Source of the DNA: Rhodoplanes serenus
GTDB taxonomy: Bacteria; Pseudomonadota; Alphaproteobacteria; Rhizobiales; Xanthobacteraceae
Length of the DNA: 64,000 bases
Direction of reading: 5' to 3'
NCBI GenBank assembly: GCA_945897515.1
Contig: CAMDFO010000014.1
Coordinates: 20,015 to 84,014, forward strand
Shown: in pieces, positions 54,506-63,385 of the stretch
How the letters are laid out: every line of letters starts with the position of its first letter
How positions within the stretch are numbered: the stretch's first letter is position 1
Made by a program: the position numbers and the translations under genes
Notes under the pieces: model-generated
Seen by the model: the letters and a program-made list of their open reading frames with translations, nothing else
The model's database searches: none
What the model was told of the DNA's origin: nothing

Positions 54506-54811
54506 CCGAAGCCTCTGATATCTCGTTATCTTGATCAGCTTTGTCTGGTCAGCAGGCAAATCAGCTAGCTTCTATTTCGCTACGAAATGACGCGATGTGC
54601 CAAGAACAGACAATCTCGATACACAATAAGATTGCTTCCCTTGATTGTAGGGAGGGTATAGTCATCATCAGCGTTGGCAAAAAGACCGATCTTTTAGGCT
54701 CTCTAAGGAAGATTGCGGTCAATCCAGCCGCGCGGTTCACATGTTCCGCGCTTTATAGGCCTCTCGAAAAACTTGTTCCCAAACTTTGCTGAGTCCGGCG
54801 GAGGAGCGGTT
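54506..54811. other. 306-bp AT-richer intergenic region upstream of the giant repeat protein
   Basis: Visibly lower in GC than the flanking genes, especially 54510-54720. It should contain the promoter of the gene at 54812, but no clear -35/-10 pair, terminator or RNA motif could be assigned. A short open frame here (54541-54792) has no recognisable product and no good ribosome site. Confidence 0.5.
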
Positions 54812-57800
54812 TTGTCGAAATTCATCGCGCGGCTTTTGTCTTTGTTGTTGCTCCTCTATACCGGCAGTGCCCACGCGCAACAGCCCGATCGTCCGCCCCA
54901 TTTGAACCTGGGCGACGCCGTCGTCACCGGGTTTTCCGGAGCCGTGACACCCGATCCGGGCCAGCGACGTCCTGCGAACAAGTCTGCGATCGATCTCACC
55001 TTCATCAACCCGGATGGCGCCTCCGTCCGCGTTATCGACGTTGCCCGGCCGGGACATGTCTGGGACGGACGCCTCTTCCCGGCTCAAAAGAAATTCGACG
55101 TGCCTGCGAAGGAGGTCGGTCAGGTCTTCGGTATCGTCCTGGATGACCAGCCGGTCCCCAACATCTATGTCGCGGCGACGTCGGTGTTCGGTCTGCACAT
55201 CGTCAATCGCGGTCGCGACGGCCTGCCCGAGCGCAGGAAGAAGGGCGGCCCCGGCGCCGGCTGGATGAAGGGACAGTTCGGCCTCGACCTGCAGGGCGGC
55301 CCCGGAGCCATCTACAAGATCGACGGCCGCACCGGAGCGGTGAGCCTGTTCGCCAATGTCACGCTCGAGGGCGTGCCGAATCCGGGTCCAGGGCTGGGGA
55401 ACCTCGCCTACGATTCGGCGAACAAGCAGCTGTTCGTGTCGGATCTCTATACCGGCATGATCCATCGCTTCGATCTCGACGGCAGAGAACTCGGAAGCTT
55501 CGATCACGGCGTGACCGGCCTGGGCGCGGCCAAGCTGCCGGCGGTGCTGTTCAGTCCCAGAAACCGGCCGAACATCGCCAACGATCGCTTCGACACCGAA
55601 AGACCGGAGACATGGGGATTTGCCGCGCCGGCGCGCCGGGTGTGGGGGCTCGCCGTGCATCAAGGGCGCCTCTATTACTCTGTCGTGGCCGGGCCGCAGA
55701 TCTGGTCGGTGGGCATCGATCGGGACGGCGGCTTTGCCGCCGATCCGCGCTGGGAGCTCGACGTTCCGGCACAAGCGGGCCCGCTTCCCGTTTCCGATAT
55801 CGCGTTCTCGCAGCGCGGCGCGATGATCCTGGCGCAGCGTGCTCTGATCGCCGGCGCTTACGACTATTCGGCATTTACCCGGCCCGGCGAGCCGCAAGTG
55901 TTCCGGATTTGGCTGAAGGGTCCGAACGATCCCGTTTCGCCCGGTCGCTGGAAACCCGTTCCTGAAGAATACGCCGTAGGCTTCGCCGGCAACCACCGCA
56001 ACACCAACGGCGGCGTCGCTCTCGGCTACGGCTACGGCCAGGACGGCGCGATGAGCGCCAACGCGTGCGAGTTCTCGCTGTGGACCACGGCCCAGAACAT
56101 GCGCAACGCCCCGACATTGCGAGACCGCCTCGATCCGGGCGGGCCGTTGGTCGTGCATGGAATTCAAGGCTTGCCCGCGAGCCCGGTGCGCGACGTCAAT
56201 GTGCCGCCGTGGACCAGCTATTCGGTGGGTTATGCCGACAAGACCGACGATCCGCGCGCGGCGGGCCACCTCGGCAGCGTGCGCATCTACAGCAAGCCCT
56301 GCGTGGCGCCGGCGGTTTATAGCGGCCCAGGATATCCGGCCAGCCCGCCCTACACCAGTCCTCCTCCGATCGTGGTCGTGGACACCGGCTGCGTCGGCAG
56401 GGATTGCCCGCCGCCCCCGCCGCGACCCGACCTGGAGATTCGGAAGATCGGCGAGCACAATCCCAACAACCCCAACGGCCCCTACAACTTCACGATCGGC
56501 GTGCGCAATCTCGGCATCGCGCTGACCGGTCCGCAGACCATCACGGTGACGGACGTCGTCCCGGCCGGCATGACGTTCACCAGCGTGACGCCGACCAACT
56601 GGACCTGCGCGCCGTTGCCCGTAATCCCCTCCGGCGGAACTCTGACCTGCACCTACACCGGCACGTTCCCGGTCGCGACCAGCCAGCTTCTCGGCACCAT
56701 CGGCATTGTCGCCACCGGCGGAGCCGGACCGCATGAAAACTGCGCCAGCCTCAGCGTTCCGAACGACGGCAATTCTTCGAACGACAGAGCCTGCATCACG
56801 GTCCAAAAGCCGCCGCTGGATGTGAAGCTCGAAAAGAAGATGTCGGGCATCCTTGGCCCGCATTTCATGTTCGACATCGACGTCAGCAATGTCGGCACCG
56901 CCTTCATCAATGGCAGCTTCACCGTCACCGACGCCGTGCCAAGCGGCATGACCGTGATGAGCACCACCGGTGGGTGGACTTGCAACGCCCCGGTGACCGG
57001 TCCCAATCCCCTGATGTGCACGCTGCCGGTGGCCTCGATTCCGCTCAACGCGGCCCTGCCTACGATCAAGCTGACGACGTTCACGACCGGCCTAGGGCCT
57101 TGGGAAAATTGCGCGGTGGTTTCCGTCGTCACGACCTCCGGCACCGACACCAATCCGGCCAACGACAAGGCCTGCGCCTCAGCGGTCAAAGAGCAGGTCG
57201 GCGAAATCATCGTCGAGAAGAAAGTCGTCTACACCGGCGAATTGGTGATGCCGAGCCTCACCTACCCGGTCGCTGTCACCTGCGGCACCTGGAGCCAGAC
57301 GTTCAACCTGGTGCCCAACGTCCCACAGTCGGCTGGCGGCGTGCCGCTCAACGTCAACTGCGCGGTGGTGGAAACGCTGCCGCCTGCGCCGGCAAGCGCC
57401 TGCCCCGCGCCCAAGGTGGCGACATGGCAGACCCCGGTTGTTGTGCCGGCGACGCCGTTCCAACTTTCAGGCGTCAGCACCAGCGTGACCGTGACCAATA
57501 CGCTGGACTGCAAGGACGGCGACGGCGGTAACAACGGCTACGTCCTCGTTAAAAAGGAAGTCGTTTCCCATGGGATGGGTTTTGCGGCGCCGCCGATGAC
57601 CTTTCCGGTTAACGTCACCTGCAGCGGCGTCACCACGACTCTGAATCTGTCGTCCAATGGTACGCCGCAGATGGTCGGCGGCTTGGCAATCGGCACGTCG
57701 TGCCAGGTCAACGAGCCGGCCTCCACCAATAACGCTTGTCCCACAAACATGACGACAGTCTGGGGCACGACCACCTATTCACCGTCAAGCACGGCGAGCG

Positions 57801-60800
57801 CGGCAATGCCGGGGCCGACCGTGACGGTCACCAACCCGTTCAGCTGTGTGCCCGGCGGCGGCGGCACTGGCGGCCAGCTTGAGGTCAAGAAGCTGGTGGT
57901 GAACACCGATCCGATACGCCTCACCTATAACGGTACGTTCAACATCAACGTCAGTTGCCAACTCGGCACGAGCCCGGCGGTTCTCAACACCGTCACCTTG
58001 GCCGGCGGCGGTTCGCAAACCATCAGCAACATCGCCCTCAATAGCCTGTGCAAGGCGACCGAGGCGACACCGCTGCCGGTGCCGACCGGAAACTGCTTGA
58101 TCGCAGGCCAAGTGCCGACCTGGACAATCGATTATCTTCCGCAAGACACCGCAACCATCGGCAATACCTTGAGCACCATCACCGTCCGCAACACGCTTGA
58201 GTGTAAGGATGGTTCCGACGGCCTCGGTAAGCTGGTGCTGACGAAGGTCGTCAACAATCCCTACAAGGCCTTCCTCAGCACCAACAATCTGACCTACCCG
58301 ACCACCGTAACCTGCTCGTCCGGCATGAGCCCGGGAGTGGTTACCAATGTGGGCCTCACCGAAAGCGGTTCGCAGACGGTCAGCAACATCGCGCTCAACA
58401 GCTTGTGCTCGATCGTCGAGATGCCACCGACCGTAACCGGCTTCTGCCCAACGGCAGGTCACGTTCCGACCTGGTCGATGCCGCCGTCGATAAGCCCGGC
58501 TTCGCCGGTGCCGGTCAACGGAACGACCGTCAACGTTACCGTGACCAACACGTTGGAGTGCAAGCCCAGCACGCAGACAAGTCAGCTCCTGGTGCAGAAG
58601 GTTGTCGACAACACCAAGGGCGGGCTGGTGCCGTTGCCGGCGCAGACTTTCCCGGTGACCGTCACCTGCGGTGGCAACGCTCAGACGGTCAACGTGGCCG
58701 CCAACACCACGCTGGCGGTGGGCGCCGTGCCTTATGGCATCTGCACGGTGAACGAGCCGACGCCGCCGGTGCTGCCCGGATCCTGTCCGGCTGGCTCCAC
58801 GGGGTCGTGGACGAGCGTCTATCAGACGTCCATCACGGTCAATCAGCCGACAGTGGTCGTCAACGTGACCAACACGCTGGTATGCACACCCAGCTTCGTG
58901 ACCGGTTACATGCGGGTCGTTAAGACCATCGATGCGGGCAACACGACCAATACGATGGCAGCGCTCGACAGCCTGGTGTTTCCGGTGACGGTCACTTGCA
59001 ACGGCGTCGCAACGTCGCTGAACGTGCAGCGCACCGTGCCGGGCGTCGTATCCGGCATCCCGGCGCCGGCCACTTGCATCGTCGCAGAGGGCACGCCACC
59101 CGTGGTGACCACCGGCTGTCCGGCCGGACAGAGTCCGGTGTGGTCAACGCCGCCGACCTATCTGCCGGCGAACGCGACCGTGAACATCTCGTCCGGCATG
59201 GGACCCGTCGTCACCATCCGGAACACGTTGAGTTGCGCGCCGACGATCAACAACCAAACCGGCTCGCTCACCGTGACCAAGACCGTGACTTCCAGCGGCG
59301 GACTTCCCACGGCGGGCTTGAGCTTCCCGGCGAGCGTGAGTTGCTCCTCCGGCATGAGCCCGGCGGTGGTGACACCTTTGACGGCGTTGTCGCATGGCAG
59401 CACGCAGACCATCAGCGTTGCCCTGGGCAGCACCTGCACCGTCACCGAAACGCTGCCGACGCCAACGGGAGCTTGCGCGGACCAGACCAAAGTCCCGACC
59501 TGGACCACGACGTCCACGCCGCCAACCGCCAGCATCCCCACCAACACCAGCATTGCCGTGTTGAATTCGCTGGACTGCAAGGATCCGGGTGGCCAAGGCG
59601 GCGGTGGCAACGGAGGGGGCAGCAGCGGCATCGGCTCACTGGTCGTCACCAAGAACGTCGTCAACAACACCACTGGTACGGTCGCCAATACGAGTTACGC
59701 CGTGACCGTCTCGTGCCAATTGGGGTCCGGTTCGCCTGTCATCACGCCGTTGACGCTGGTCCATGGCGTGCCGCAAACGGTGCCAGCGATATCCCTCGGC
59801 AGCAACTGCACCGTGACGGAAACGGAAACCCTGTTGCTGCCACCCGGAAACGTCTGTGCCGGCACCGGCCCCAATCGGCCCTATCCGGCCTGGACGACGA
59901 CGGTGACGCCGTCGCCCGTACCGGTGAACGGACTCAATACTCCGGTTACCGTTCTGAACTCCCTCGATTGCATACCGACCACCGGCAACAACGCGCGCGG
60001 CCACGTCATCATCAGAAAGGTCATCCAGAACGACACGTCGGCCAACCTGTCATCGATGACGTTCCCGGTCACCGTGACGTGCGGCAACACCGCCGGAACC
60101 TTGACGCTCACACCGAGCATTCTGTCACAGACGATGTTCAGCATTCCGGTCGGTACGGCATGCTCTGCGGTCGAAGCCTTGCCGCCACCGCCGACCTCGG
60201 GCTGCGACCAGGGTCAGGTGCCGGCCTGGGTGAACTCACCGTCCTACTCGAACGCGAGCGTGACCATTGTCGCTGGCGCGGGGCCGACCATAACGGTCAC
60301 GAACAAACTGGTTTGTCAGGCGCAGGCCCAGTTGTCGCCACCGCAATCGCCTCCTCCTCCACCGCCGCGACCCACGGCTTGCGTTGCGCCGATGGTCCCC
60401 GGCGCCATACCCGGTCAATGCGCATGTCCAGGAGGGACTGTGCAGAGCGGCAAGGAATGCGTGAAGCAGACCGCTTGCAAGGCGCCGATGGTTGCCGGCG
60501 CCGTGCCGGGCCAGTGCAATTGCCCGAGCGGCACGACGAAGCGCGGTGCGCGCTGCGTAACCACGCTCGTCTGCCGTTCACCGGCCAAGCTCAACAGCAA
60601 GGGTACCGCCTGTTCATGTCCGCAGGGCATGACGCTGAAAGGCAACACTTGCGTCGAAAGGGAACGCCAGGGACCGACCATCTCGCCGACCGATGTGATC
60701 CGGGTCATTCCGGGACTGCTCGGTGGCGGCGGTGGCGGCCGGCAGCGCCCTGACGGCGGCGGTGGCGGAGGCGGAGGTGGCGGAGCGAAGCCGGATGGGC

Positions 60801-60817
60801 CGCGCGGCGTTCGTTAA
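54812..60817 (+). CDS. Giant secreted repeat protein: propeller-like region, DUF11-type domains, nine tandem repeats, Cys-rich tail
   Basis: A 2001-residue exported protein of unknown function. TTG start at 54812 behind GGAGGAG; signal peptide cut after AHA at residue 22. Residues 25-510 look like an NHL/propeller region (AIYKIDGRTGAVSLFANVTL, LFVSDLYTGMIHRFDLDG). A Pro-rich linker follows, then two DUF11-type domains from about 540 and 666. From residue 796 to 1835 there are nine repeats of 107-124 residues, each opening like GxLxVxKxV, containing FPVxVxC and ending TVTNTLxC, resembling prealbumin/CnaB-like (DUF5979-type) folds with conserved Cys. From about 1857 come three Cys-rich CxxxMxPGxxPGQCxCPxG-like units, then a Gly-rich tail. 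No anchor or autotransporter barrel is seen. Likely a cell-surface or matrix protein. Confidence 0.88.
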   Translation: MSKFIARLLSLLLLLYTGSAHAQQPDRPPHLNLGDAVVTGFSGAVTPDPGQRRPANKSAIDLTFINPDGASVRVIDVARPGHVWDGRLFPAQKKFDVPAKEVGQVFGIVLDDQPVPNIYVAATSVFGLHIVNRGRDGLPERRKKGGPGAGWMKGQFGLDLQGGPGAIYKIDGRTGAVSLFANVTLEGVPNPGPGLGNLAYDSANKQLFVSDLYTGMIHRFDLDGRELGSFDHGVTGLGAAKLPAVLFSPRNRPNIANDRFDTERPETWGFAAPARRVWGLAVHQGRLYYSVVAGPQIWSVGIDRDGGFAADPRWELDVPAQAGPLPVSDIAFSQRGAMILAQRALIAGAYDYSAFTRPGEPQVFRIWLKGPNDPVSPGRWKPVPEEYAVGFAGNHRNTNGGVALGYGYGQDGAMSANACEFSLWTTAQNMRNAPTLRDRLDPGGPLVVHGIQGLPASPVRDVNVPPWTSYSVGYADKTDDPRAAGHLGSVRIYSKPCVAPAVYSGPGYPASPPYTSPPPIVVVDTGCVGRDCPPPPPRPDLEIRKIGEHNPNNPNGPYNFTIGVRNLGIALTGPQTITVTDVVPAGMTFTSVTPTNWTCAPLPVIPSGGTLTCTYTGTFPVATSQLLGTIGIVATGGAGPHENCASLSVPNDGNSSNDRACITVQKPPLDVKLEKKMSGILGPHFMFDIDVSNVGTAFINGSFTVTDAVPSGMTVMSTTGGWTCNAPVTGPNPLMCTLPVASIPLNAALPTIKLTTFTTGLGPWENCAVVSVVTTSGTDTNPANDKACASAVKEQVGEIIVEKKVVYTGELVMPSLTYPVAVTCGTWSQTFNLVPNVPQSAGGVPLNVNCAVVETLPPAPASACPAPKVATWQTPVVVPATPFQLSGVSTSVTVTNTLDCKDGDGGNNGYVLVKKEVVSHGMGFAAPPMTFPVNVTCSGVTTTLNLSSNGTPQMVGGLAIGTSCQVNEPASTNNACPTNMTTVWGTTTYSPSSTASAAMPGPTVTVTNPFSCVPGGGGTGGQLEVKKLVVNTDPIRLTYNGTFNINVSCQLGTSPAVLNTVTLAGGGSQTISNIALNSLCKATEATPLPVPTGNCLIAGQVPTWTIDYLPQDTATIGNTLSTITVRNTLECKDGSDGLGKLVLTKVVNNPYKAFLSTNNLTYPTTVTCSSGMSPGVVTNVGLTESGSQTVSNIALNSLCSIVEMPPTVTGFCPTAGHVPTWSMPPSISPASPVPVNGTTVNVTVTNTLECKPSTQTSQLLVQKVVDNTKGGLVPLPAQTFPVTVTCGGNAQTVNVAANTTLAVGAVPYGICTVNEPTPPVLPGSCPAGSTGSWTSVYQTSITVNQPTVVVNVTNTLVCTPSFVTGYMRVVKTIDAGNTTNTMAALDSLVFPVTVTCNGVATSLNVQRTVPGVVSGIPAPATCIVAEGTPPVVTTGCPAGQSPVWSTPPTYLPANATVNISSGMGPVVTIRNTLSCAPTINNQTGSLTVTKTVTSSGGLPTAGLSFPASVSCSSGMSPAVVTPLTALSHGSTQTISVALGSTCTVTETLPTPTGACADQTKVPTWTTTSTPPTASIPTNTSIAVLNSLDCKDPGGQGGGGNGGGSSGIGSLVVTKNVVNNTTGTVANTSYAVTVSCQLGSGSPVITPLTLVHGVPQTVPAISLGSNCTVTETETLLLPPGNVCAGTGPNRPYPAWTTTVTPSPVPVNGLNTPVTVLNSLDCIPTTGNNARGHVIIRKVIQNDTSANLSSMTFPVTVTCGNTAGTLTLTPSILSQTMFSIPVGTACSAVEALPPPPTSGCDQGQVPAWVNSPSYSNASVTIVAGAGPTITVTNKLVCQAQAQLSPPQSPPPPPPRPTACVAPMVPGAIPGQCACPGGTVQSGKECVKQTACKAPMVAGAVPGQCNCPSGTTKRGARCVTTLVCRSPAKLNSKGTACSCPQGMTLKGNTCVERERQGPTISPTDVIRVIPGLLGGGGGGRQRPDGGGGGGGGGGAKPDGPRGVR
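57197..60316 (+). repeat. Nine tandem protein-coding repeats
   Basis: Repeat units begin at 57197, 57536, 57872, 58226, 58583, 58904, 59261, 59633 and 59996. Lengths run from 107 to 124 codons. Units share the frame of an opening GxLxVxK, FPVxVxC, a CxVxE segment, a CP/CxxG...P(T/V)W segment and a closing (T/V)xNxLxC. At DNA level they are diverged, so this is an old expansion kept by selection on fold, not a recent slippage array. Gly-rich spacers follow units 2 and 7. Confidence 0.8.
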
Positions 60818-61057
60818 CGGAGCTCGACAAACGCGTTGGAGAACGAGGGCCTGAGAGAACGGGTTCGCGGGCGGGACGCAGCATCCGGTACGGAATCGAA
60901 GTTGAAAAGCCCGCGTTTATTGGGGAGTCTACGCTCTGCAGATCGGAGAGAGCCCCGCGACTTTGACTTGGTGGCGGTGGCGGAGGGAGAGGAACTGTCG
61001 TCCAACGGTCTCTTAAGTTGGAGTGCCCAGAAGCCCACATGGGAGGGCGACCGGGAT
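60818..61057. other. Non-coding stretch after the giant gene
   Basis: About 240 bases without a supportable gene on either strand. Open frames through it (plus-strand from 60836, minus-strand from 61149) have low-complexity products and no ribosome sites. At 61050-61072 ACCGG...CCGGT flanks GATTCAACT, superficially like a tRNA T-arm, but no acceptor or anticodon arm fits. With 61058-61245 it makes a 428-base gap between intact genes. Confidence 0.5.
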
Positions 61058-61165
61058 TCAACTCCGGTACTGAAAAGGCAAGGCCGGATTGCCGCGAATC
61101 GCGGGAACAAAGGCCCAGCCGACGGCCCCCATTCCAACGAATCCGACACGGATTTTGCCGGACAT
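61058..61165 (-). pseudogene. 5' fragment of a Gfo/Idh/MocA-type oxidoreductase gene
   Basis: An intact gene start without the gene. ATG at 61165 is preceded by a strong GTAGGAGTAGGT ribosome site, and the first 31 or so codons encode KIRVGFVGMGAVGWAFVPAI, a clear Rossmann GxGxxG opening of a Gfo/Idh/MocA or related dehydrogenase. The frame then runs into non-homologous sequence and stops at 61058 after 35 codons. The rest of the gene is not found in the next 240 bases. It diverges from the Rieske oxygenase. In phthalate pathways the cis-dihydrodiol dehydrogenase belongs to this family, so it may be a lost partner; that is inference. Confidence 0.65.
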
Positions 61166-61245
61166 ACCTACTCCTACGGCGTTCGTCTGGTCACGCTTGT
61201 CGCCCGAGCGTAAACTGCGAAAAAGGTCATGGATAGGAGCCTGCA

Positions 61246-62529
61246 ATGCTGACCGCCGAGCAGAACGAATTGCTCACTCGGGTCGGACCCGGCACCCCCT
61301 GCGGCGACATGATGCGCCGCTACTGGCACCCGATCGCGGCGGTTTCCGAGCTCGAAGGTCTCAAGTGGAACAAGCGCGTTCGCCTGCTCGGCGAGGATCT
61401 GGTGCTTTATCGGGACAAGCAGAGCCGCATGGGGCTGATCACGGAAGCTTGCCCGCATCGCCGCGCCTCGCTCGCCTACGGCATCCCGACCGACGAGGGC
61501 ATCCGCTGCCCCTATCACGGCTGGGAGTTTGGCCATCAGGGTCAATGCCTCTCCCAACCGAACGAGCCTGAAAAAAGCTCGTTCAAGAACAAAATCAAAA
61601 CGCCGGCCTACTCGGTCGAGGAGATGGGCGGGATGTACTGGGCCTACATGGGTCCCGCCGCGAGCAAGCCGCTGTTGCCGCGGATCGACGGCTTCGTCAC
61701 CGACGGCACCGTCCGCATGCTCGGCCGCACGCTGATCCCGGCGAACTGGCTGCAGATCATGGAGAACTCGCTCGACCCGATACACACCGAGTGGCTGCAC
61801 GGGCACACCTACGAGTTCATCAAGGAGCAGCAGGGCAAGGGCCACAAGGTGGCGATCAGCACGCGCCACGAGAAGATTGCGTTCCGCGAATTCGAGCACG
61901 GCATCACCAAGCACCGACTCCTGGCCGGCCACTCCGAGGAAGGCGACGACTGGAAAATCGGCCATCCGGTGGTGTTCCCGAACATCCTCTCGGTCGGCAA
62001 TGGCGACGAGACCTCGCGCTACTACGCGTTCCAGATACGCGTGCCGTCCGACGACAGCTGCACCCTGCATCTGTGGTACACGGCCTATGTGCCGCCGAAA
62101 GGCGCGAAGATCGCGCCAGAGCTGTTCGACAAGGTCCACGTCTATGACGTGCCGCTCAAAGGTGCCGACGGCGAATACATCATGGACAACATCGACGGCC
62201 AGGACATGGCGGTGTGGTGCACGCAAGGCTCGATCGCCGACCGCACCAAGGAGAACCTCGGCGCCTCCGACAACGGCATCGCGCTGTACCGCCGCGTGCT
62301 CCGGCGCGAGATCAAGAAGGTCGAGGAGGGCGTTGATCCGATGTTCACGTTCCGCGACCAGACGCGGAACTCACGTATCGACCTGCCGAACGAGCGCAAG
62401 AAGCATCACAATAGCGAAGGCGCGCGGAGTTGGATCATGCGCACGCACGCGGCTTATTCGCCAATCGCCGAGGATGTGATCCGAATGTACGAGGGGCCTG
62501 AAGCCCGAGCCATTGCAGGCCGTTGCTAG
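61246..62529 (+). CDS. Rieske non-heme iron oxygenase, phthalate 4,5-dioxygenase-like
   Basis: A 427-residue ring-hydroxylating oxygenase component. Rieske [2Fe-2S] ligands: Cys69, His71 (ACPHRR) and Cys88, His91 (RCPYHGWEF), with the normal 16-residue spacing. Mononuclear iron site: Asp177, His180 and His185 in NSLDPIHTEWLHGH, plus a later acidic ligand in the C-terminal domain. Length and YWHPIAAVSEL at the N-terminus match the one-component-type alpha3 phthalate-dioxygenase/VanA group. TAGGAG ribosome site. No reductase gene is adjacent, so electrons must come from a reductase encoded elsewhere. Confidence 0.92.
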   Translation: MLTAEQNELLTRVGPGTPCGDMMRRYWHPIAAVSELEGLKWNKRVRLLGEDLVLYRDKQSRMGLITEACPHRRASLAYGIPTDEGIRCPYHGWEFGHQGQCLSQPNEPEKSSFKNKIKTPAYSVEEMGGMYWAYMGPAASKPLLPRIDGFVTDGTVRMLGRTLIPANWLQIMENSLDPIHTEWLHGHTYEFIKEQQGKGHKVAISTRHEKIAFREFEHGITKHRLLAGHSEEGDDWKIGHPVVFPNILSVGNGDETSRYYAFQIRVPSDDSCTLHLWYTAYVPPKGAKIAPELFDKVHVYDVPLKGADGEYIMDNIDGQDMAVWCTQGSIADRTKENLGASDNGIALYRRVLRREIKKVEEGVDPMFTFRDQTRNSRIDLPNERKKHHNSEGARSWIMRTHAAYSPIAEDVIRMYEGPEARAIAGRC

Positions 62530-62710
62530 CCGTCGTCATCGATGAACGATGCGTTGAAAAAACTCCGAGGCTGTTCGGCTGCTTGCCGAGCAGCACGGGT
62601 TCGCGAAAGCGCTGAATTACACGTGGCTTCGTACGGGCTTAAAGCGGAGGATAAGGGGCTTGCTTCGAGCCAATCCTTGCTATCGGCCATACCAGACAAC
62701 GTCTTTTTTT

Positions 62711-63250
62711 TTATGCGGCGGCCCGGCCAAACTCCTTGACCTCTTTACGTTCTGGCGTGAAACGCAATCGTGGGATGGCGTCGAGATCGCAGCCGGTCAC
62801 GCGCACCACCCAGGCTCCTTCGGGATGATGAGTGTTGTGTATGACCTTCGGTCCGTAGGCAGCGGTCATGCCGACGTCCAGGCGGTACGTTCGGTCGGGC
62901 TGGATCTCAGCGTAATCGGGCTTGGACCCATCATCCTGCCGCCGCCATTCCGTCATTTCCGTGTAGCCCTTCGAGACGCCGTAGATCGCCCAGGAGTCGC
63001 CGTGGTCGTGCGGCGGCCCCTTGCGCCCCGGTTTGTGGTGATGAACCATCACAAGGAAGCCGAGCTCGGTGTCTCGATAAATGATCTTTTGCGGCTCACC
63101 TTTTTGTTCGTCGAAGTGCGTCGAGATGAAACCGGGGTCCACTAGTAGCCCCTTCAGGCTCTCCGCCAGCGCCGCACGTGCCTCGTTGACGGGTTTTTCT
63201 TTAAGAATGCGCTTCGCGTCCCCGCACCAAGTCTCAAGCGAATAGCTCAT
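62711..63250 (-). CDS. Cupin-fold protein, cysteine-dioxygenase-like
   Basis: A 179-residue predicted metal-dependent double-stranded beta-helix protein. Seen: FLVMVHHHKPGRKGPPHDHG (candidate metal His pair PHDHG), followed by WAIYGVSKGYTEMTEW and, near residue 145, VIHNTHHPEGAWVVRVTG with another His. The pattern fits cysteine-dioxygenase-like cupins without a recognised Cys-Tyr crosslink pair. ATG at 63250 has CGGAGA; the frame remains open upstream to 63331. It converges on the Rieske oxygenase and is downstream of the Bug receptor at 63386 on the same strand. The substrate is unknown. Confidence 0.82.
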   Translation of the reverse strand: MSYSLETWCGDAKRILKEKPVNEARAALAESLKGLLVDPGFISTHFDEQKGEPQKIIYRDTELGFLVMVHHHKPGRKGPPHDHGDSWAIYGVSKGYTEMTEWRRQDDGSKPDYAEIQPDRTYRLDVGMTAAYGPKVIHNTHHPEGAWVVRVTGCDLDAIPRLRFTPERKEVKEFGRAAA

Positions 63251-63385
63251 CGGCGGTCTCCGTGCGAAAGAGAAATCCTGCATAATGGTCGAAGGTTTCA
63301 TTTCATGTAGGCCACGTCTCATAACCATCAAAAGTTCGCAGGAAATATTATATGCGCCGGCCTTCCGGTTCGGAAACCGCCCGTG

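Noticed and set aside
54541..54792. An 83-codon open frame upstream of the giant gene
   Set aside because: No ribosome site, no family resemblance and it lies in a likely promoter region.
54737..56863. A 708-codon open frame antisense to the giant repeat protein
   Set aside because: No motifs, low-complexity composition and fully explained by the sense gene with its signal peptide and repeats.
57197..60316. CRISPR array or recent DNA tandem repeat
   Set aside because: The periodicity is at protein level, about 110 codons per unit, and DNA copies are diverged; there are no short identical repeats with unique spacers.
61040..61080. tRNA- or tmRNA-like T-arm (GATTCAACT between ACCGG and CCGGT)
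   Set aside because: The loop length is wrong and no acceptor stem, anticodon arm or tag reading frame could be found around it.
60836..61213. Short protein-coding frames in the gap after the giant gene
   Set aside because: No ribosome sites and repetitive Ser/Arg-rich products; only the 61058-61165 fragment has a gene-like start.
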